Shown: positions 25,154-39,391 of the stretch, in pieces
How positions within the stretch are numbered: the stretch's first letter is position 1
How the letters are laid out: the number at the start of each line of letters is the position of its first letter
DNA from: Aegilops tauschii subsp. strangulata
Taxonomy: Eukaryota > Streptophyta > Magnoliopsida > Poales > Poaceae
Assembly: GCF_002575655.3 (NCBI RefSeq)
Contig: NC_053035.3
Span: 376,937,792-377,001,791, forward strand
Direction of reading: 5' to 3'
DNA length: 64,000 nucleotides
Position numbers and translations under genes: made by a program
The notes under the pieces: generated by a model
The model's database searches: none
The model's input: the letters and a program-made list of their open reading frames with translations, nothing else
What the model was told of the DNA's origin: nothing

Positions 25154-26890
25154 TGTTGTGGAACGTTGCATGGAAAAAAATCTATGCACACGCAAGATCT
25201 ATCCATGGAGATGCATATCTACGAGAGGGGAGAGTGTGTCTACGTACCCTCGTAGACCGTTAAGCGGAAGCGTTTATCAACAGGGTTGATGTAGTCGTAC
25301 ACTTTCATGATCCGCCCGATCAAGTACCGAACGTACGGAACCTCCGCGTTCAGCACACGTTCAGCTCGATGACGTTCTCGCCATCTTGATCCAGCAAGAC
25401 GGCCGAAGTAGTAGATGAGTTCCGGTAGCACGACGGCATGGTGATGGTGGTGATGCAACTATCTCCGCAGGGCTTCGCCGAGCACTACCAGAATATGATC
25501 GAGGATGAACTAGAGGGAGAGGGGCGCCGCACACGGCTACAGAATCATGGTGTGCGTTGCTCCTCTCCCTCATCTCATATATATAAGTGGAGCGGGGAGA
25601 GGAGGCAGCCCTAGGGCGCCCCCAAGTGGCCGGCGGCTGCCCTAGAGGCCTGCCTAGCCGTCGCCCCCCTTCCATATTTGGTCATGAGGGGAAAGGAAAG
25701 GGGGGATGGCTGCCTTAGGATGCCTCCCCCTTCCTTTCCCTCCCTCCTTGGCGCGTGGGCAGGGGTGGGGGGTGCACCAGCCCCTTGTGTACTGGTGTGC
25801 TTCCCCCCTTTGGCCCATAAGGCCCATCGCTTACCGGTGGCCTCCCGGAACCCCTTTCAGCACTCCGATAAATACCCGGTACTTCCGAAACCTTTTCGGT
25901 GACCAACTACTATCATCCTATATATCAATCTTTACCTCTGGACCATTCCGGAGCTCCTCGTCATGTCCATGATCTCATCCGGGACTCTGAACAACATTCG
26001 TTCATCAAGTCACATAACTCATATAGTACTATATCGTCAACGAATGTTAAGCGTGCGGACCCTACGGGTTCGAGAATGTTGTAGACATGACCGAGACACC
26101 TCTCCGATCAATAACCAATAGCGGGACCTGGATGCCCATATTTGTTCCTACATATTCTACGAAGATCTTTATCGGTCGAACCTTTTATGACAACATATGT
26201 TGTTCCCTTTGTCTGTCGGTATGTTACTTGTCCAGGATTCGATCGTCGGTATCTACATACCTAGTTCAATCTCGTTATCGGCAAGTCTCTTTACTCGTTC
26301 CGCAATACATCATCTTGCAACTAACTCTTTAGTCACTTTGCTTGCAAGCTTCTTATGATGTGTATTACCGAGAGGGCCCGGAGATACCTCTCCGTCATAC
26401 GGAGTGACAAATCCCAATATCGATTCACGCCAACTCAACAGATATGTTCGGAGATACCTGTAGAGCATCTTTATGATCACCCAGTTACATTGTGACGTTT
26501 GATAGCACACAAGGTATTCCTCCGGTATCTGGGAGTTGCATGATCTCATGGACGAAGAAACATGTATTTGGCATTAAGAAAGCAGTAGCAATAAACTGAA
26601 CGATCATATGCTAAGCTAACGGGTGGGTCTTGTCCATCACGTCATTCTCATAATGATGTGATCCCGTCATCAAGTGACAACTCATGTCTATGGTTAGGAA
26701 ACCTTAACCATCTATGATCAACGAGCTAGTCTAGTAGAGGCTTACTAGGGACACAGTATTTGTTTATGTATCCACACATGTATCTAAGTTTCTGGTCAAT
26801 ATAATTCTAGCATGAATAATAAACATTTATCATGAATAAGGAAATATAATAATAACAACTTTATTATTGCCTCTAGGGCTGTTTCCATGA
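25154..26890 (-). repeat. 5' LTR of Copia A
   Basis: Begins TGTTGTGGAACGTTGCATGG. The outer end reads CTCTAGGGCTGTTTCCATGA where the 3' LTR has CTCTAGGGCATATTTCCATCA. The duplication ACATG follows at 26891. Confidence 0.92.
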
Positions 26891-26895
26891 ACATG

Positions 26896-27602
26896 ATGTG
26901 ACAATGCTTGATTACGCACGCGAAAATCATAGTGTTCTTTTCAAGATAGGTACAGTAGTGGGTCTATAAAATTTTGCTAAGATGGAATAACAAGGTTGTG
27001 CGATATATACGAGCTTGGTCTTTTTTATTTGTTTTCTCCTTTTTATCACTGATATACATAGGTAGGGCTGAAATATCGATCCGACACCTTGCTAGATCTG
27101 CCCTTTTTGGAGTAAATGTATATTTTTGACAAATGGAACATAATCCTACAAACCAAACAACTCACATAGATTTTCTTTTCTACGAAATCGAATTAAAGTC
27201 TGGTTTCCGATGGATCCGTCTGGATTTGGTCGGCTTTCATGGTATTTGGAGTTCCTACAGGCCCTCATCGGTGTTTTCTTCTTCATGGTGGCAATTTGCT
27301 TCGCATATCGGTCATCAGCGTCTCCTAGTCTGCATCGATGACTTTTCTGGCCGATGCTTCTACAAGCTCCTGGGGTTTTAAAGGGTTTGCTCCGCCAAAG
27401 CGGCGCCCAGAGGCGGCATCAAGATATGCTCACAGCGCGCCCTCGGTGGATGTAGGAGCAGGATGACTTTGGCGTCTCCAAGATTTTGAGTGTAATTTTA
27501 TATTTCTATTTGAGTGTGTTTGTAAGGGCATGTGATACTTAATATACCACCTTCGCAACAACAAAATCTGTAAGAGTCTTTTGAAAATCTTTTGAGTTAA
27601 AG
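26896..27602. other. Intergenic sequence, possible old LINE 3' fragment
   Basis: No gene. From about 27230 to 27570 the sequence resembles the 3' tail of grass LINEs (GTAATTTTATATTTCTATTTG, then GTGATACTTAATAT and an A-rich CAACAACAAAA), but no duplication was found and the call is weak. Confidence 0.3.
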
Positions 27603-27617
27603 AGGCTCTTATAGCCT

Positions 27618-28200
27618 CATCCCTTGGTGGCTAGGGCAAACTCTTCCCAACAGACTTCGTCGGCGAGCCTGTGGATTCGCCTCCCCTCTGCCTGCCGCTC
27701 CGGCGGCCGGTGGCGGGGAGGGGAATCCTGGTGCCTCCGCTTCAGTTAGTAGTTTAGGTTAGGGGGTTTTAGTCCTCGCAGGTGCGGCGCTCGGGTGGAT
27801 GGCGGCCCTTCTTCTCCAAGTTTGTGTTCCGGGCTTCGGTCCTCCTTGAGTTCGTCCATCTGGACGTAGTCGTCGAAGCTTCGGCATAGATTCCTGCCGT
27901 CTTCTTGCGGCGAGATTTGGTGTCAGATGCTTCAGATCTGTTCAAGGGTTCAACGACGACGACTGCGGCTTCAGGGCGCTGGTCCTTAGGGGCACGTGCA
28001 TGAAGACTTCCCGGCTATCATCGACAAGGTCAAGCCGGCTCCGATAGGGGAGCGGCGACAGCGGCGCGTCGGCGGCTCGTTCTGGCAGCTGTAGTGATCG
28101 TTCGGTGGTCTTGGTATCTTGATGTAATTTTATTATGTTTGAGGTGCTTTGTACTTCCGGTAAACTTTGATAATAGATTTTAATTATTTTTGCAAAAAAA
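27618..28200 (+). mobile_element. Non-LTR retroposon, about 580 bp, with 15-bp target duplication
   Basis: The perfect direct repeat AGGCTCTTATAGCCT occurs at 27603-27617 and 28201-28215, flanking an insert that ends GTAATTTTATTATGTTTG...TTTTTGCAAAAAAA. A poly-A-like tail and a long variable duplication are the hallmarks of target-primed insertion. The insert begins with GC-rich sequence and has no long reading frame. It is therefore either a LINE copy with its coding part lost or a SINE-like element built from LINE ends. Confidence 0.8.
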
Positions 28201-28215
28201 AGGCTCTTATAGCCT

Positions 28216-29970
28216 TACAAGGGACCCAGCATTGTTATGGGGATAGGTAATCCTACCCGAATTCCATCGTCTACTTGGCAAATTGGCAAAGTAATGTCAG
28301 TACATTATAAAAACCATGATCAACAAGTCAGCAGAGAGGATAGCTAGAAGGAAAAGTCAAGAGAAAGAAACCATTAGGTAGAGGAATGAGTGAGCTAGTC
28401 CGCCATTAACCATTAAGAACCTGCCTCTCTGACATGTTTTATTTTAACTAGCAAAAATGTTCGTGCGTTGCAACGGGATAATAATAATAATAATAATAAT
28501 ATAAAAACTCCTTCTCTGTCACACTGTTAACGCCATTTATTTCCCCCGACACCCCCATCATAGTGGTTGTTATCCTGCTTTCCCCATCAATGACGTTGGT
28601 CTTTCATCTCATCAACAGGTCTAAATATGGTCAATCTCAAAACGCAAATGCTCGCGCGTTGCAGCGGGAAAAAACTTTGACATGGATTCAAATATAATAA
28701 GAATTGTGAAATGTTGCTCATTTTTCAAATCTGCTCAGTGCACCACTTCTTCTATCCAACTCTAACAAATTTTCTATGAATACAGATAGAAGAAGGGATC
28801 TTAATCCTAAAAACATATAGCTCACTTCATATTTCTCCTATTCCTCCTTCCTTGAGTAGCGGGTTGCAACCGGAAAAAACTTTGACGTGGATTCAAATTT
28901 AGTGAGAATTTTGAAATGTTGCTCATTTTACAAATCGGCTCGGTGCCACTTCTTCTATCCAACTCTAACAAATTTTATATGCATATAGATAGAAGAAGGG
29001 AACGTAATTCTAAAAACATATAGTTCACTTCATATTTTTCCTATTCCTCTTTCCTCGAGTAGCGGGTATTCCTTACATTTGTAGTGATATAGTATAAAAA
29101 TAATGTTATTGCCGTCATGTCCACCAGAGTTTCAGTAAAATAACAAAAAAGTAAATTAGCCAGAATGAAGAATGGAAGGAAAAACTTGTGGAACTCACAA
29201 ATTTTTGTTAATTCCCTCACTTCAGATCTGTTCAATTAAGTTTTCAAAAAATAGAGTTGTTCAATTAACACACTTGATTTTCTGTTTAAAATCAGATTAG
29301 TAACACAAAGTCTCGAGCTTAAAATTAAAATAAAATAACACAGCGCAATGATTAATTATTTTCCGCAATCCCATTTAAGTAGGAGACATTTTTGTTTTGC
29401 GACCGTTAAATCTAGTTTTCCACATTCCTGCTTTCAAATTCGGCCATGAATCTCCCCCAATTCCGGCAAGCAGCGTGCAATCAGGCCATGAAGTCAAATT
29501 GCCCCACACAATCCAGCTTTAATCATAGTCCTGAAATCTTCATTTAACTTTCATGAAGCGTGCATGTATCCTTCCTTCTATGTTCATCCTCTTTCTTATG
29601 ATCTTGTCCACGCTGTCACGGACAACTTTCTTAGATTTATTTTAAGTTTTAATGCCCAAGACAGCCCGGCCTCTTATAACCTTGTCCGCTCTCACGTTAA
29701 CCTTTCTTAGGCAACTTGCTGGTCATACAAGAGAATTTCTACATATATAAAAGGCTACAAATTGATCTAAACAAACGATGTGGGACTAATCTAACATAAA
29801 ATATGGATGCTCACCTGAGTTCGGTCACCCCCAGCCACGCAGCTTGCGGCCCAGCAAAGGCCTAACACTCTATTTGGGAAGGCCCAGCGGTATAATTTTT
29901 CAAGCCCGGCGAAGCACTGCAGGTCAGCGGTACGACTATTTCATTAACACGAACGGCGCGCCTCAAACAG
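28216..29970. other. AT-rich intergenic DNA with a microsatellite
   Basis: No gene recognised. (ATA)n lies at 28479-28502. The word GTTCGTGCGTTGCAACGGG at 28460-28478 recurs as CTCGCGCGTTGCAGCGGG near 28651, probably from a decayed repeat family. The tandem duplication is listed separately. Confidence 0.5.
28659..29069. repeat. Tandem duplication of about 205 bp
   Basis: The first copy (about 28659-28861) and the second (about 28862-29069) share GGGAAAAAACTTTGACATGG / CCGGAAAAAACTTTGACGTGG, TTGTGAAATGTTGCTCATTT, CTTCTTCTATCCAACTCTAA, ATAGAAGAAGG and TTCCTCGAGTAGCGGG. Copies differ at scattered sites and so are moderately old. Confidence 0.75.
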
Positions 29971-30046
29971 CGTCATATGGTAGTTCAATTGGTCGCACTC
30001 TTGGGCACCGAACTGGAGGTCTTGGGTTCGATTTCGGAGGACCAGG
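29971..30046 (+). ncRNA. tRNA-like sequence (possible SINE head or tRNA pseudogene)
   Basis: TGGTAGTTCAATTGGT at 29978-29993 fits an RNA polymerase III A box, and GGGTTCGATTTC at about 30024-30035 fits a B box, with near-normal tRNA spacing. A D-arm pairs three of four positions. The anticodon and acceptor stems do not pair well, so a working tRNA is unlikely. It most resembles a decayed tRNA-Gln-like sequence. TTATTTATTTATTTTT follows. Confidence 0.35.
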
Positions 30047-30194
30047 TCTATTTGCCTGTTATTTATTTATTTTTCCAATTCGAAGGCCAACAAGTAAAAT
30101 TCTACACGAAGGGAGTTAAATGAGAGAGATTGATGATATGAAGGAAGGGCAATGAAACAAGACGCCCCCACACGCGAACAGATCCCCACATGTG

Positions 30195-30522
30195 GCCGAG
30201 CGGCGCGTCAGTGCAGCTCCGCGTGCGGCACTGCATCACCGGCGGCGAGCGGCACTCCATTGCAACTCCGTCAGGCGGCGAGCGGGGCTTCAGTGCAGCT
30301 CCGCGTGCCGCACTCAATCACCGGCGGCGAGCGGCACTCTATTGCAACTCCGTCGGCGGCGAGCGGCGCTTCAGTGCAGCTCGCGGAGCTGCACTGCATC
30401 ACCGGCGGCGAGCGGCAGTCCATTGCAACTCCGTCGGCGGCAAGCGGCGCTTCAGTGCAGCTCCGCGAGCTGCACTGCATCGCCGGCGCCGAGCGGCGTT
30501 CGACTGCACTCCGGCCTTCGTC
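30195..30522. repeat. 81-bp GC-rich tandem repeat, four copies
   Basis: The unit carries GGCGAGCGGCGCTTCAGTGC, AGCTGCACTGCATCACCGG and CCATTGCAACTCCGTCGG. It is 81 bp (27 codons) long, so all six frames stay open across it, which explains several long overlapping frames here. The last copy is degenerate. No protein family recognised; the open frames alone are weak evidence for a gene. Confidence 0.75.
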
Positions 30523-31090
30523 TTGCACTGCAATACCGGCAGCGAGCAGCCCATGCGTGCTGCATTGCAGCACCGTCGTCGACGAGAGTCGCGTTTCAAC
30601 GACGGCAGCACCGTCGAGTCGTCGGGCCGCAAACACCTGCAGCATCCGAGTCAACGACGAGGGCCGCGTTACCGCGTCACGACGCCGTGGTATGGATCTT
30701 GAGGAGCAGCAGGTGGAGTTTGGGAGCAGGCCATGGCGGACGGGGATTGGACGGGAGGGGCCATGGCGAAGTGGATCGAGCTCTCCCTCTCGGATGCTAC
30801 GGACGAGGAGACGAGGAGAGGGAAAAAGACGAGAGGAAGAACGAATGGACGAGCAGCCGCGTGAAAAGAGATAAGGCTCGCGGGGGAAGCGGTGGACTCG
30901 CGTGGGCAGGGGACACGTGTCGCGCGGAAGGAGAGGTTTACGCGAGAGAGATATGTCGGTTGATTTTAATACTTTTCCATGAAGGAAATATGATCTAAGA
31001 GATCATAAATTTCGACCAAACCCTGTTATAAAGTTTATTTTTATTTTTATTGAAATATTTATTTATTTTTATTATAGTTTAAAGGGAAAA
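30523..31090. other. GC-rich then AT-rich intergenic DNA
   Basis: The GC-rich sequence grades into AT-rich sequence (TTTATTTTTATTTTTATTG near 31035). Open frames extend out of the repeat but show no recognisable domain. The AT-rich part precedes the 5' leader of the next gene and may hold its promoter; no clear TATA box chosen. Confidence 0.4.
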
Positions 31091-31270
31091 AAATATCTTA
31101 TCACGGTCGCACCGAAACTCTTATCTCCTTTTCCCCGTAGCTTTCTTGCATCTTCCTCCTCGAGTCCCTCCTGACCTCTGCCAATCCAACCCAGCACGGC
31201 CTCTGCACCGCCTGCCCTACAGCTGCCGCCGTGCCGTAGCAGCCTAGCGTCCCCGCCGACGCTTTCAACA

Positions 31271-31310
31271 CCCCCCCCCCCCCCCCCCCACCCCACCCCA
31301 CCCCAAGGCC
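31271..31310. repeat. C19 run followed by (CCCCA)n in the leader region
   Basis: Nineteen C residues at 31271-31289 then ACCCCACCCCACCCCAAGG. The minus strand carries several G-runs that could form a G-quadruplex. Confidence 0.8.
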
Positions 31311-32731
31311 TCTCACGCGCGTCGCCGCTGCCATCGCCGTTCCCGATCTTGGCATCGCGAGATCGCGTTCCCGCTGTCTCCACCTCGTCCGCAGTCTCCG
31401 GTCACTGGGGTTTGAGGTATGAGCTTGGTTTCATCCAGTGATAGTTAAACCTCGCTGGCCTCCAGAATTTCTGGGTGCGGCGGTGTGCACCCAGCAGATC
31501 CGCCCCTGCTCTTACGATTGGTTTGGAGACCTGTCCATGTCTTGCAGCTATGATTCTCCCCGAAAAGGGGTCCTGTTTATAGACTAATCAAAGTCGCCCT
31601 TTTGCCGTGTCTTTATAGCTATATAATTGAAGCAAATGAGTACAGTACCTTTTGTTTCTTTAGGTTGTGGATTACTTTTAGATTTGGACCTTTGGTTCCG
31701 TATCATCCTCGTTTCCGTGCAAAATTCGTCACTTCATAGTGTTTGTAGCTTCAACTTAAATGGGAATCAGAGAGAAGGTTATAGAGGTGCCTCCCATATC
31801 AATGCAGTTTATGCTTTATAAATCATCTGTTTGTTGTAGACTTGTAGATCATCTGTTTGAGCTAGTACCGTAGCGTCATGTTTATGTTTCAAAGCCTGCC
31901 CGTCTGCACAGAGAATGAAGAAATCGATTTGCATTTACCTGTCCTATGTTTCATCTTGGAATATAGAGCTCAATAGTTGCTTATGACGTTTATGACAATC
32001 CTCCCTTTGCAATAATACTGAAGTCTTTGGTGTGTTTTTTTTCTCTGAGAAAGTGCTGATTGTTGGCATACTGGTAGCTGGGTTGAATTATTATGCACCC
32101 TAAAATCGTATGTTGGATCAGTAAAATGTCTAGATGATTGTTCTGCAACCCTGCCATTGCATACATGCAGATTAGATGTGTATTTTTTGCCTCCCATATT
32201 TTTTGTGCTAGATGTGATCTTAGAAATATGAGCCCTGAACATGGTTCTTTTTGGTTTTCTGTTATGGGCCAACTCTTTTCCCATGAATGATTAGATGCAA
32301 CAGGGACTTATACTACTCGCCATAATCCATGGTGTGGCATGATATTGATACCTGTTATGCGATAACATGTTAGCCTTTTTCTTTTAGTATAAATTAAGCT
32401 TGTAACTCACGTTGTATGGTTTATTCCTCATTAGTTAGTACTGAAGCAATACATAGTGTTGTTATAAGTGGTCCTTTTCTATATAGTGAGATTATGACTG
32501 TTTAAAATGCCTGTAAATTTTGTTGGGGTTGATTGTTTCTTACTTTCTTGGTGCCGCGTTGATAGAGATATTTCTACTTCCTAATGAAACTGTGCGTGTT
32601 ACTTTGTAGCACTAGTCACTCAAGGTATTGACCATGATGTGAGATGAAACAGATTATGATTTTTTATTTCACATTTTCTAACTATTGTTCATTCCGTTGC
32701 AGTTACTGGCAGTTTCAGCTAGACAATAATC

Positions 32732-33025
32732 ATGAGTCTTGCTTGTCTCGTATGCCATGGCATGAACAGCCCCTCACACTCTCTTAGAAGCTACTCGGTG
32801 TCGAGTTCAGAGGAGGACAACCGATGCGGAGCTGTTGTTTCCTGCTTAACTCGGAGAGTAATGCCGACTGGATCTGCTAGTGTTGGGACATCAAAGGTGA
32901 CCCCCTTTCCATCCATAGCGGCTGGTCAAGGCACCGAGGGCACTCCTCGCCTTCAACGAAGCCGTGCTGTGTCCAGGGACCTTGTCAGAGACTGGAACTT
33001 TGATGAAGCCGTCGTTGCAAACTAG
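32732..33025 (+). CDS. Conserved plant protein of unknown function, 97 aa
   Basis: The single coding exon starts at MSLACLVCHG and ends NFDEAVVAN. I recognise the pattern of a small plant-wide family: an N-terminal LVCH...SPSHSLRSYSVSSS segment, a central CLTRR, and a C-terminal GTPRLQRSRAVSRDLVRDWNFDE block. Length fits that family (about 95-105 aa). No signal peptide, membrane segment or enzyme motif. Serine-rich stretches and an RSRAVSRD motif might be phosphorylation sites, which is only inference. The start is the first ATG after a good 3' splice site. The frame is intact, so this is very likely a working host gene. The next gene converges on it, with 717 bp between stop codons. I know of no established molecular role. 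Confidence 0.85.
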   Translation: MSLACLVCHGMNSPSHSLRSYSVSSSEEDNRCGAVVSCLTRRVMPTGSASVGTSKVTPFPSIAAGQGTEGTPRLQRSRAVSRDLVRDWNFDEAVVAN

Positions 33026-33742
33026 ATTAGGCGTCAGCTGTTCCCAGTTGGATTCTGCACTCGTACTTGTTCAGGAGACTCCATCAATTTGGTGTACATT
33101 TTTTTGCTAGTATACGCTATGTCTATCAGTACTTTTCAGTTGGGACTCTTATCGGTCTATGCTCAAGAGTGATGGCACTTCTCACGAGCAGTTTGTGGCT
33201 TGGTAACATATGAAGGCCAACCTGTGTAGTTAGAATAAATTTTAGGGTATTTTTCCTATTTCTAAAAGTGGATATGCTATCCTGTAATTCCTGTATATTA
33301 TGAAATATCTAATTTTCTGTAATTGCTGGGAAAATGGCCACTGGGATTTTCATGCGTTGTGGTTGTCATTTCTTTGCCACGTGATAACGCTGTAGTGGTC
33401 AATTGTATCAGCTATTTCTCTTGTGCACAAATCTTGCGTAAAAGCAGGATGTTAAGTATGATTTACATAAATGATTTACAAGGCCTTTTTCATCCAAATC
33501 AGTGAACATCAATTATTTCCCGTCTTAGGTTGTCAAAGCAACATATTATTTTCATTTCTGGCCTGCAGGTAAAGACAATTACATTACACCAAGTGAGAAG
33601 TTTGAAACAAAGCAAATTGCTCGCAAGTTTGCAACCAGAAAAATGGTGAACTATCTGTTGTACAACAATGGCATGCTTCCTATTTTCCCAATGGACATGC
33701 TTTTAATGTAATTCCGGTGAAAATGCCTTCAGCACGCTATTT
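33026..33742. other. Tail-to-tail intergenic region
   Basis: 3' untranslated sequence of the two convergent genes plus spacer. No additional gene seen. Confidence 0.6.
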
Positions 33743-37607
<3,865 letters not shown>

Positions 37608-38295
37608 TGAAGCTGTCTGTTTACCTTGCTGGTGCGTGAAGTTGCAGGTTCTTCAGGTTATATTTTGGGGGGGCGGCGAGGGGAAGGTGGGGGTGGTGGT
37701 AGGTGGGCGGCGACCGGAGTTTTGCGGGCTCGCTGCTTGGGTTGGCTGCTGTCAAAAAGAAAAAAAGATGGTTGTTGGCTGCACAACGTGATCAATGACG
37801 AAAATGATATGGGATGAATTCACTTTCGGAATTTGGTGAAAATCGTATTTCTAAGTTTCAAAACTTAGGAAAGAAGATCGTGCATAGTTTCAAAAACTTA
37901 GGGAAAATGCATGTATAAAGGTATTGCGTGGAAATTATACCTAATTTCATTAAAAAAATAAAGACTATGATCATTTCTGACCTGTGTAAAGATGAGAAAA
38001 TGTGGAAGCTACAGTAGTTGTGACTACAAATTCCTTGATTTTGCATTTTTGCACATGTCGTAATGGGTGAGTTTCTATCCAATACATGAACTATTTGCAA
38101 AAGGTAAACTTACAAAATTTATTTTTCACTACGTCCTAGAAGTGGGTTCATATGTACCTCAGGTTTCAAAAATTCAGCACCCGAAAAAAAAAGGTTTTAA
38201 AAATTCAGACTAGAAATGACAGATAGGTAGGCTCAACAGGAGCGTCGATCCCATCTTGACGCCAAGAACTCATGTTGCGGCCCACGATGTAGTCG
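37608..38295. other. Upstream region of the aminotransferase gene
   Basis: GC-rich next to the start codon, AT-rich beyond 37795. A short direct repeat GTTTCAAAAACTTAGG occurs at 37855 and 37888. No definite TATA box; promoter presumed here from position alone. Confidence 0.4.
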
Positions 38296-38298
38296 TAA

Positions 38299-39388
38299 GA
38301 GCATCTACAGTCAGGCGCCTCAAACCTCCTCCCTCTTCTACAGTCGGGCGTCACTGATCGGTCACGATTTTTCAATCCAGACGGACGCCTCAAACAGGCC
38401 TCAAATGCCCGCGCTGACCGGCACCCTCATATCCAGCCAAATATTGGGTGGATATGGGGGCGCCCGAGTGCGCCGGGGCACACCTGCCACGTCGGACTGA
38501 CAAAGGGGTCCCAGCCGAAAACGCCCTAAAACCCAACGGTCCGAAACTCGTCTCCTCCGTCGGACCGGTGGCGCCTGCATGGCACAGCTCCGGCGGGCCG
38601 CGTAGTGCCTGGCCCAGCTATTTAAGTCGACCAACGGCACTGAAACCCTACCGTCCATCCACATTTTCCTCCTCCTGTCTGCCGCCGCCGCCACTTTCCG
38701 CTCCACCCGTCCGCCTAGTAGCCATGCCCCCACGCCGCCGAGTGAGGAGCGAGCCATTTCTGACGCCGGAGCACCGGCTCGAGCACCTTGAGCAGATCCG
38801 GGCTAGGCGCGAAGCCCGGATCGCCGCGGGGCTACCTCCGGATGTAGTCGACCCAAAGGAGGAGTTGGAGGAGGAGGAGGACAAGGAAGAGGAGGTTGAG
38901 GAGGTCGAGGAGGAGGAGGATGATCCAGAGGAGGAGGATGTGGGGGACGCTGGCGACGCGGATCTGCAGACAAAGCAGCACGCCATCCTCGATTCCCTCT
39001 GGTCAGAGTCGGCTACGGAGGCCAGACGCCGTCGCCGGCAAAAGATGGAGGCGCAGCAGGCCGCGGAGGGAGGTGAAGATGCTCGCCTACATGGATGAGG
39101 CCGAGCAGGAGGAGGATGAGCCAGAGCCCTCCTACCCGCCCGTCCAGCCGGCGCCCGGCAAGGTCATCGTGGACATCTCCAACGACGAAGAGTAGGTAGG
39201 GTAGTACGTAGTATGTAGTACGCAGGATTTCTTTTGCATGCTTTATATGGATCTAGGGGATGAAATATGAAAGGGACGGATGCAAAGTGGCTAATTGAAG
39301 ACGTGACCGATCACTGTCTGCGGACGCACCCGGTCGCGTCCGCGGGCATTTGAGGGACAGGGTTTGCAAAGTCCAGCTGTAGATGCTC
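38299..39388 (+). mobile_element. PIF/Harbinger-like DNA transposon with TAA duplication
   Basis: Terminal inverted repeat GAGCATCTACAG at 38299-38310 and CTGTAGATGCTC at 39377-39388, flanked by TAA at 38296-38298 and 39389-39391. A 3-bp TWA duplication and GAGCATCTACAG-type ends fit the PIF/Harbinger superfamily. Length 1090 bp, too short for a full transposase, so it is non-autonomous, yet it carries a reading frame. Confidence 0.8.
38724..39098 (+). pseudogene. Acidic ORF inside the Harbinger-like element, probably frameshifted
   Basis: From MPPRRRVRSEPFLTPEH the frame runs 124 aa: a basic start, a helical LEHLEQIRARREARIA segment, a long Glu/Asp tract (about residues 52-81), then QTKQHAILDSLWSE and RRRRRQKMEAQQ. 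It ends shortly after a point (about 39075) where another frame takes over with MDEAEQEEDEPEPSYPPVQP and closes ...VIVDISNDEE at 39195. The two frames read as one acidic protein split by a 1-base shift. TATTTAAG at 38620 could serve as a TATA box. Function unknown; an accessory or captured gene are both possible. Confidence 0.5.
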
Positions 39389-39391
39389 TAA

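Larger units (their letters stand above)
9543..26890 (-). mobile_element. Copia retrotransposon A (BARE/Angela/WIS type), interrupted by Copia B
   Basis: Complete in outline: 3' LTR 9543-11249, pol 11283-12903, nested Copia B 12909-21593, remaining pol and gag 21599-23962, leader 23963-25153, 5' LTR 25154-26890. The 5-bp duplication ACATG flanks it at 9538-9542 and 26891-26895. Without the nested element it is about 8.7 kb, normal for this family. Both halves have several stops and frameshifts, so it is dead. The terminal dinucleotide of the 5' LTR is changed: the plus strand reads CCATGA instead of CCATCA. Confidence 0.93.
31120..33240 (+). other. Transcribed region of the conserved 97-aa gene (predicted leader exon, intron, coding exon)
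   Basis: Predicted leader exon from about 31120 to 31416 ends TTTGAG, with donor GTATGAG at 31417. The intron runs to the acceptor CCGTTGCAG ending at 32702. The second exon carries the whole reading frame. AGAATAAATTTT at about 33232 is a plausible polyadenylation region. Exon edges are inferred from splice consensus only. Confidence 0.5.

Noticed and set aside
30152..30998. Three overlapping frames of 170-268 aa
   Set aside because: The 81-bp unit is a multiple of three, so openness is expected by chance; no domain seen.
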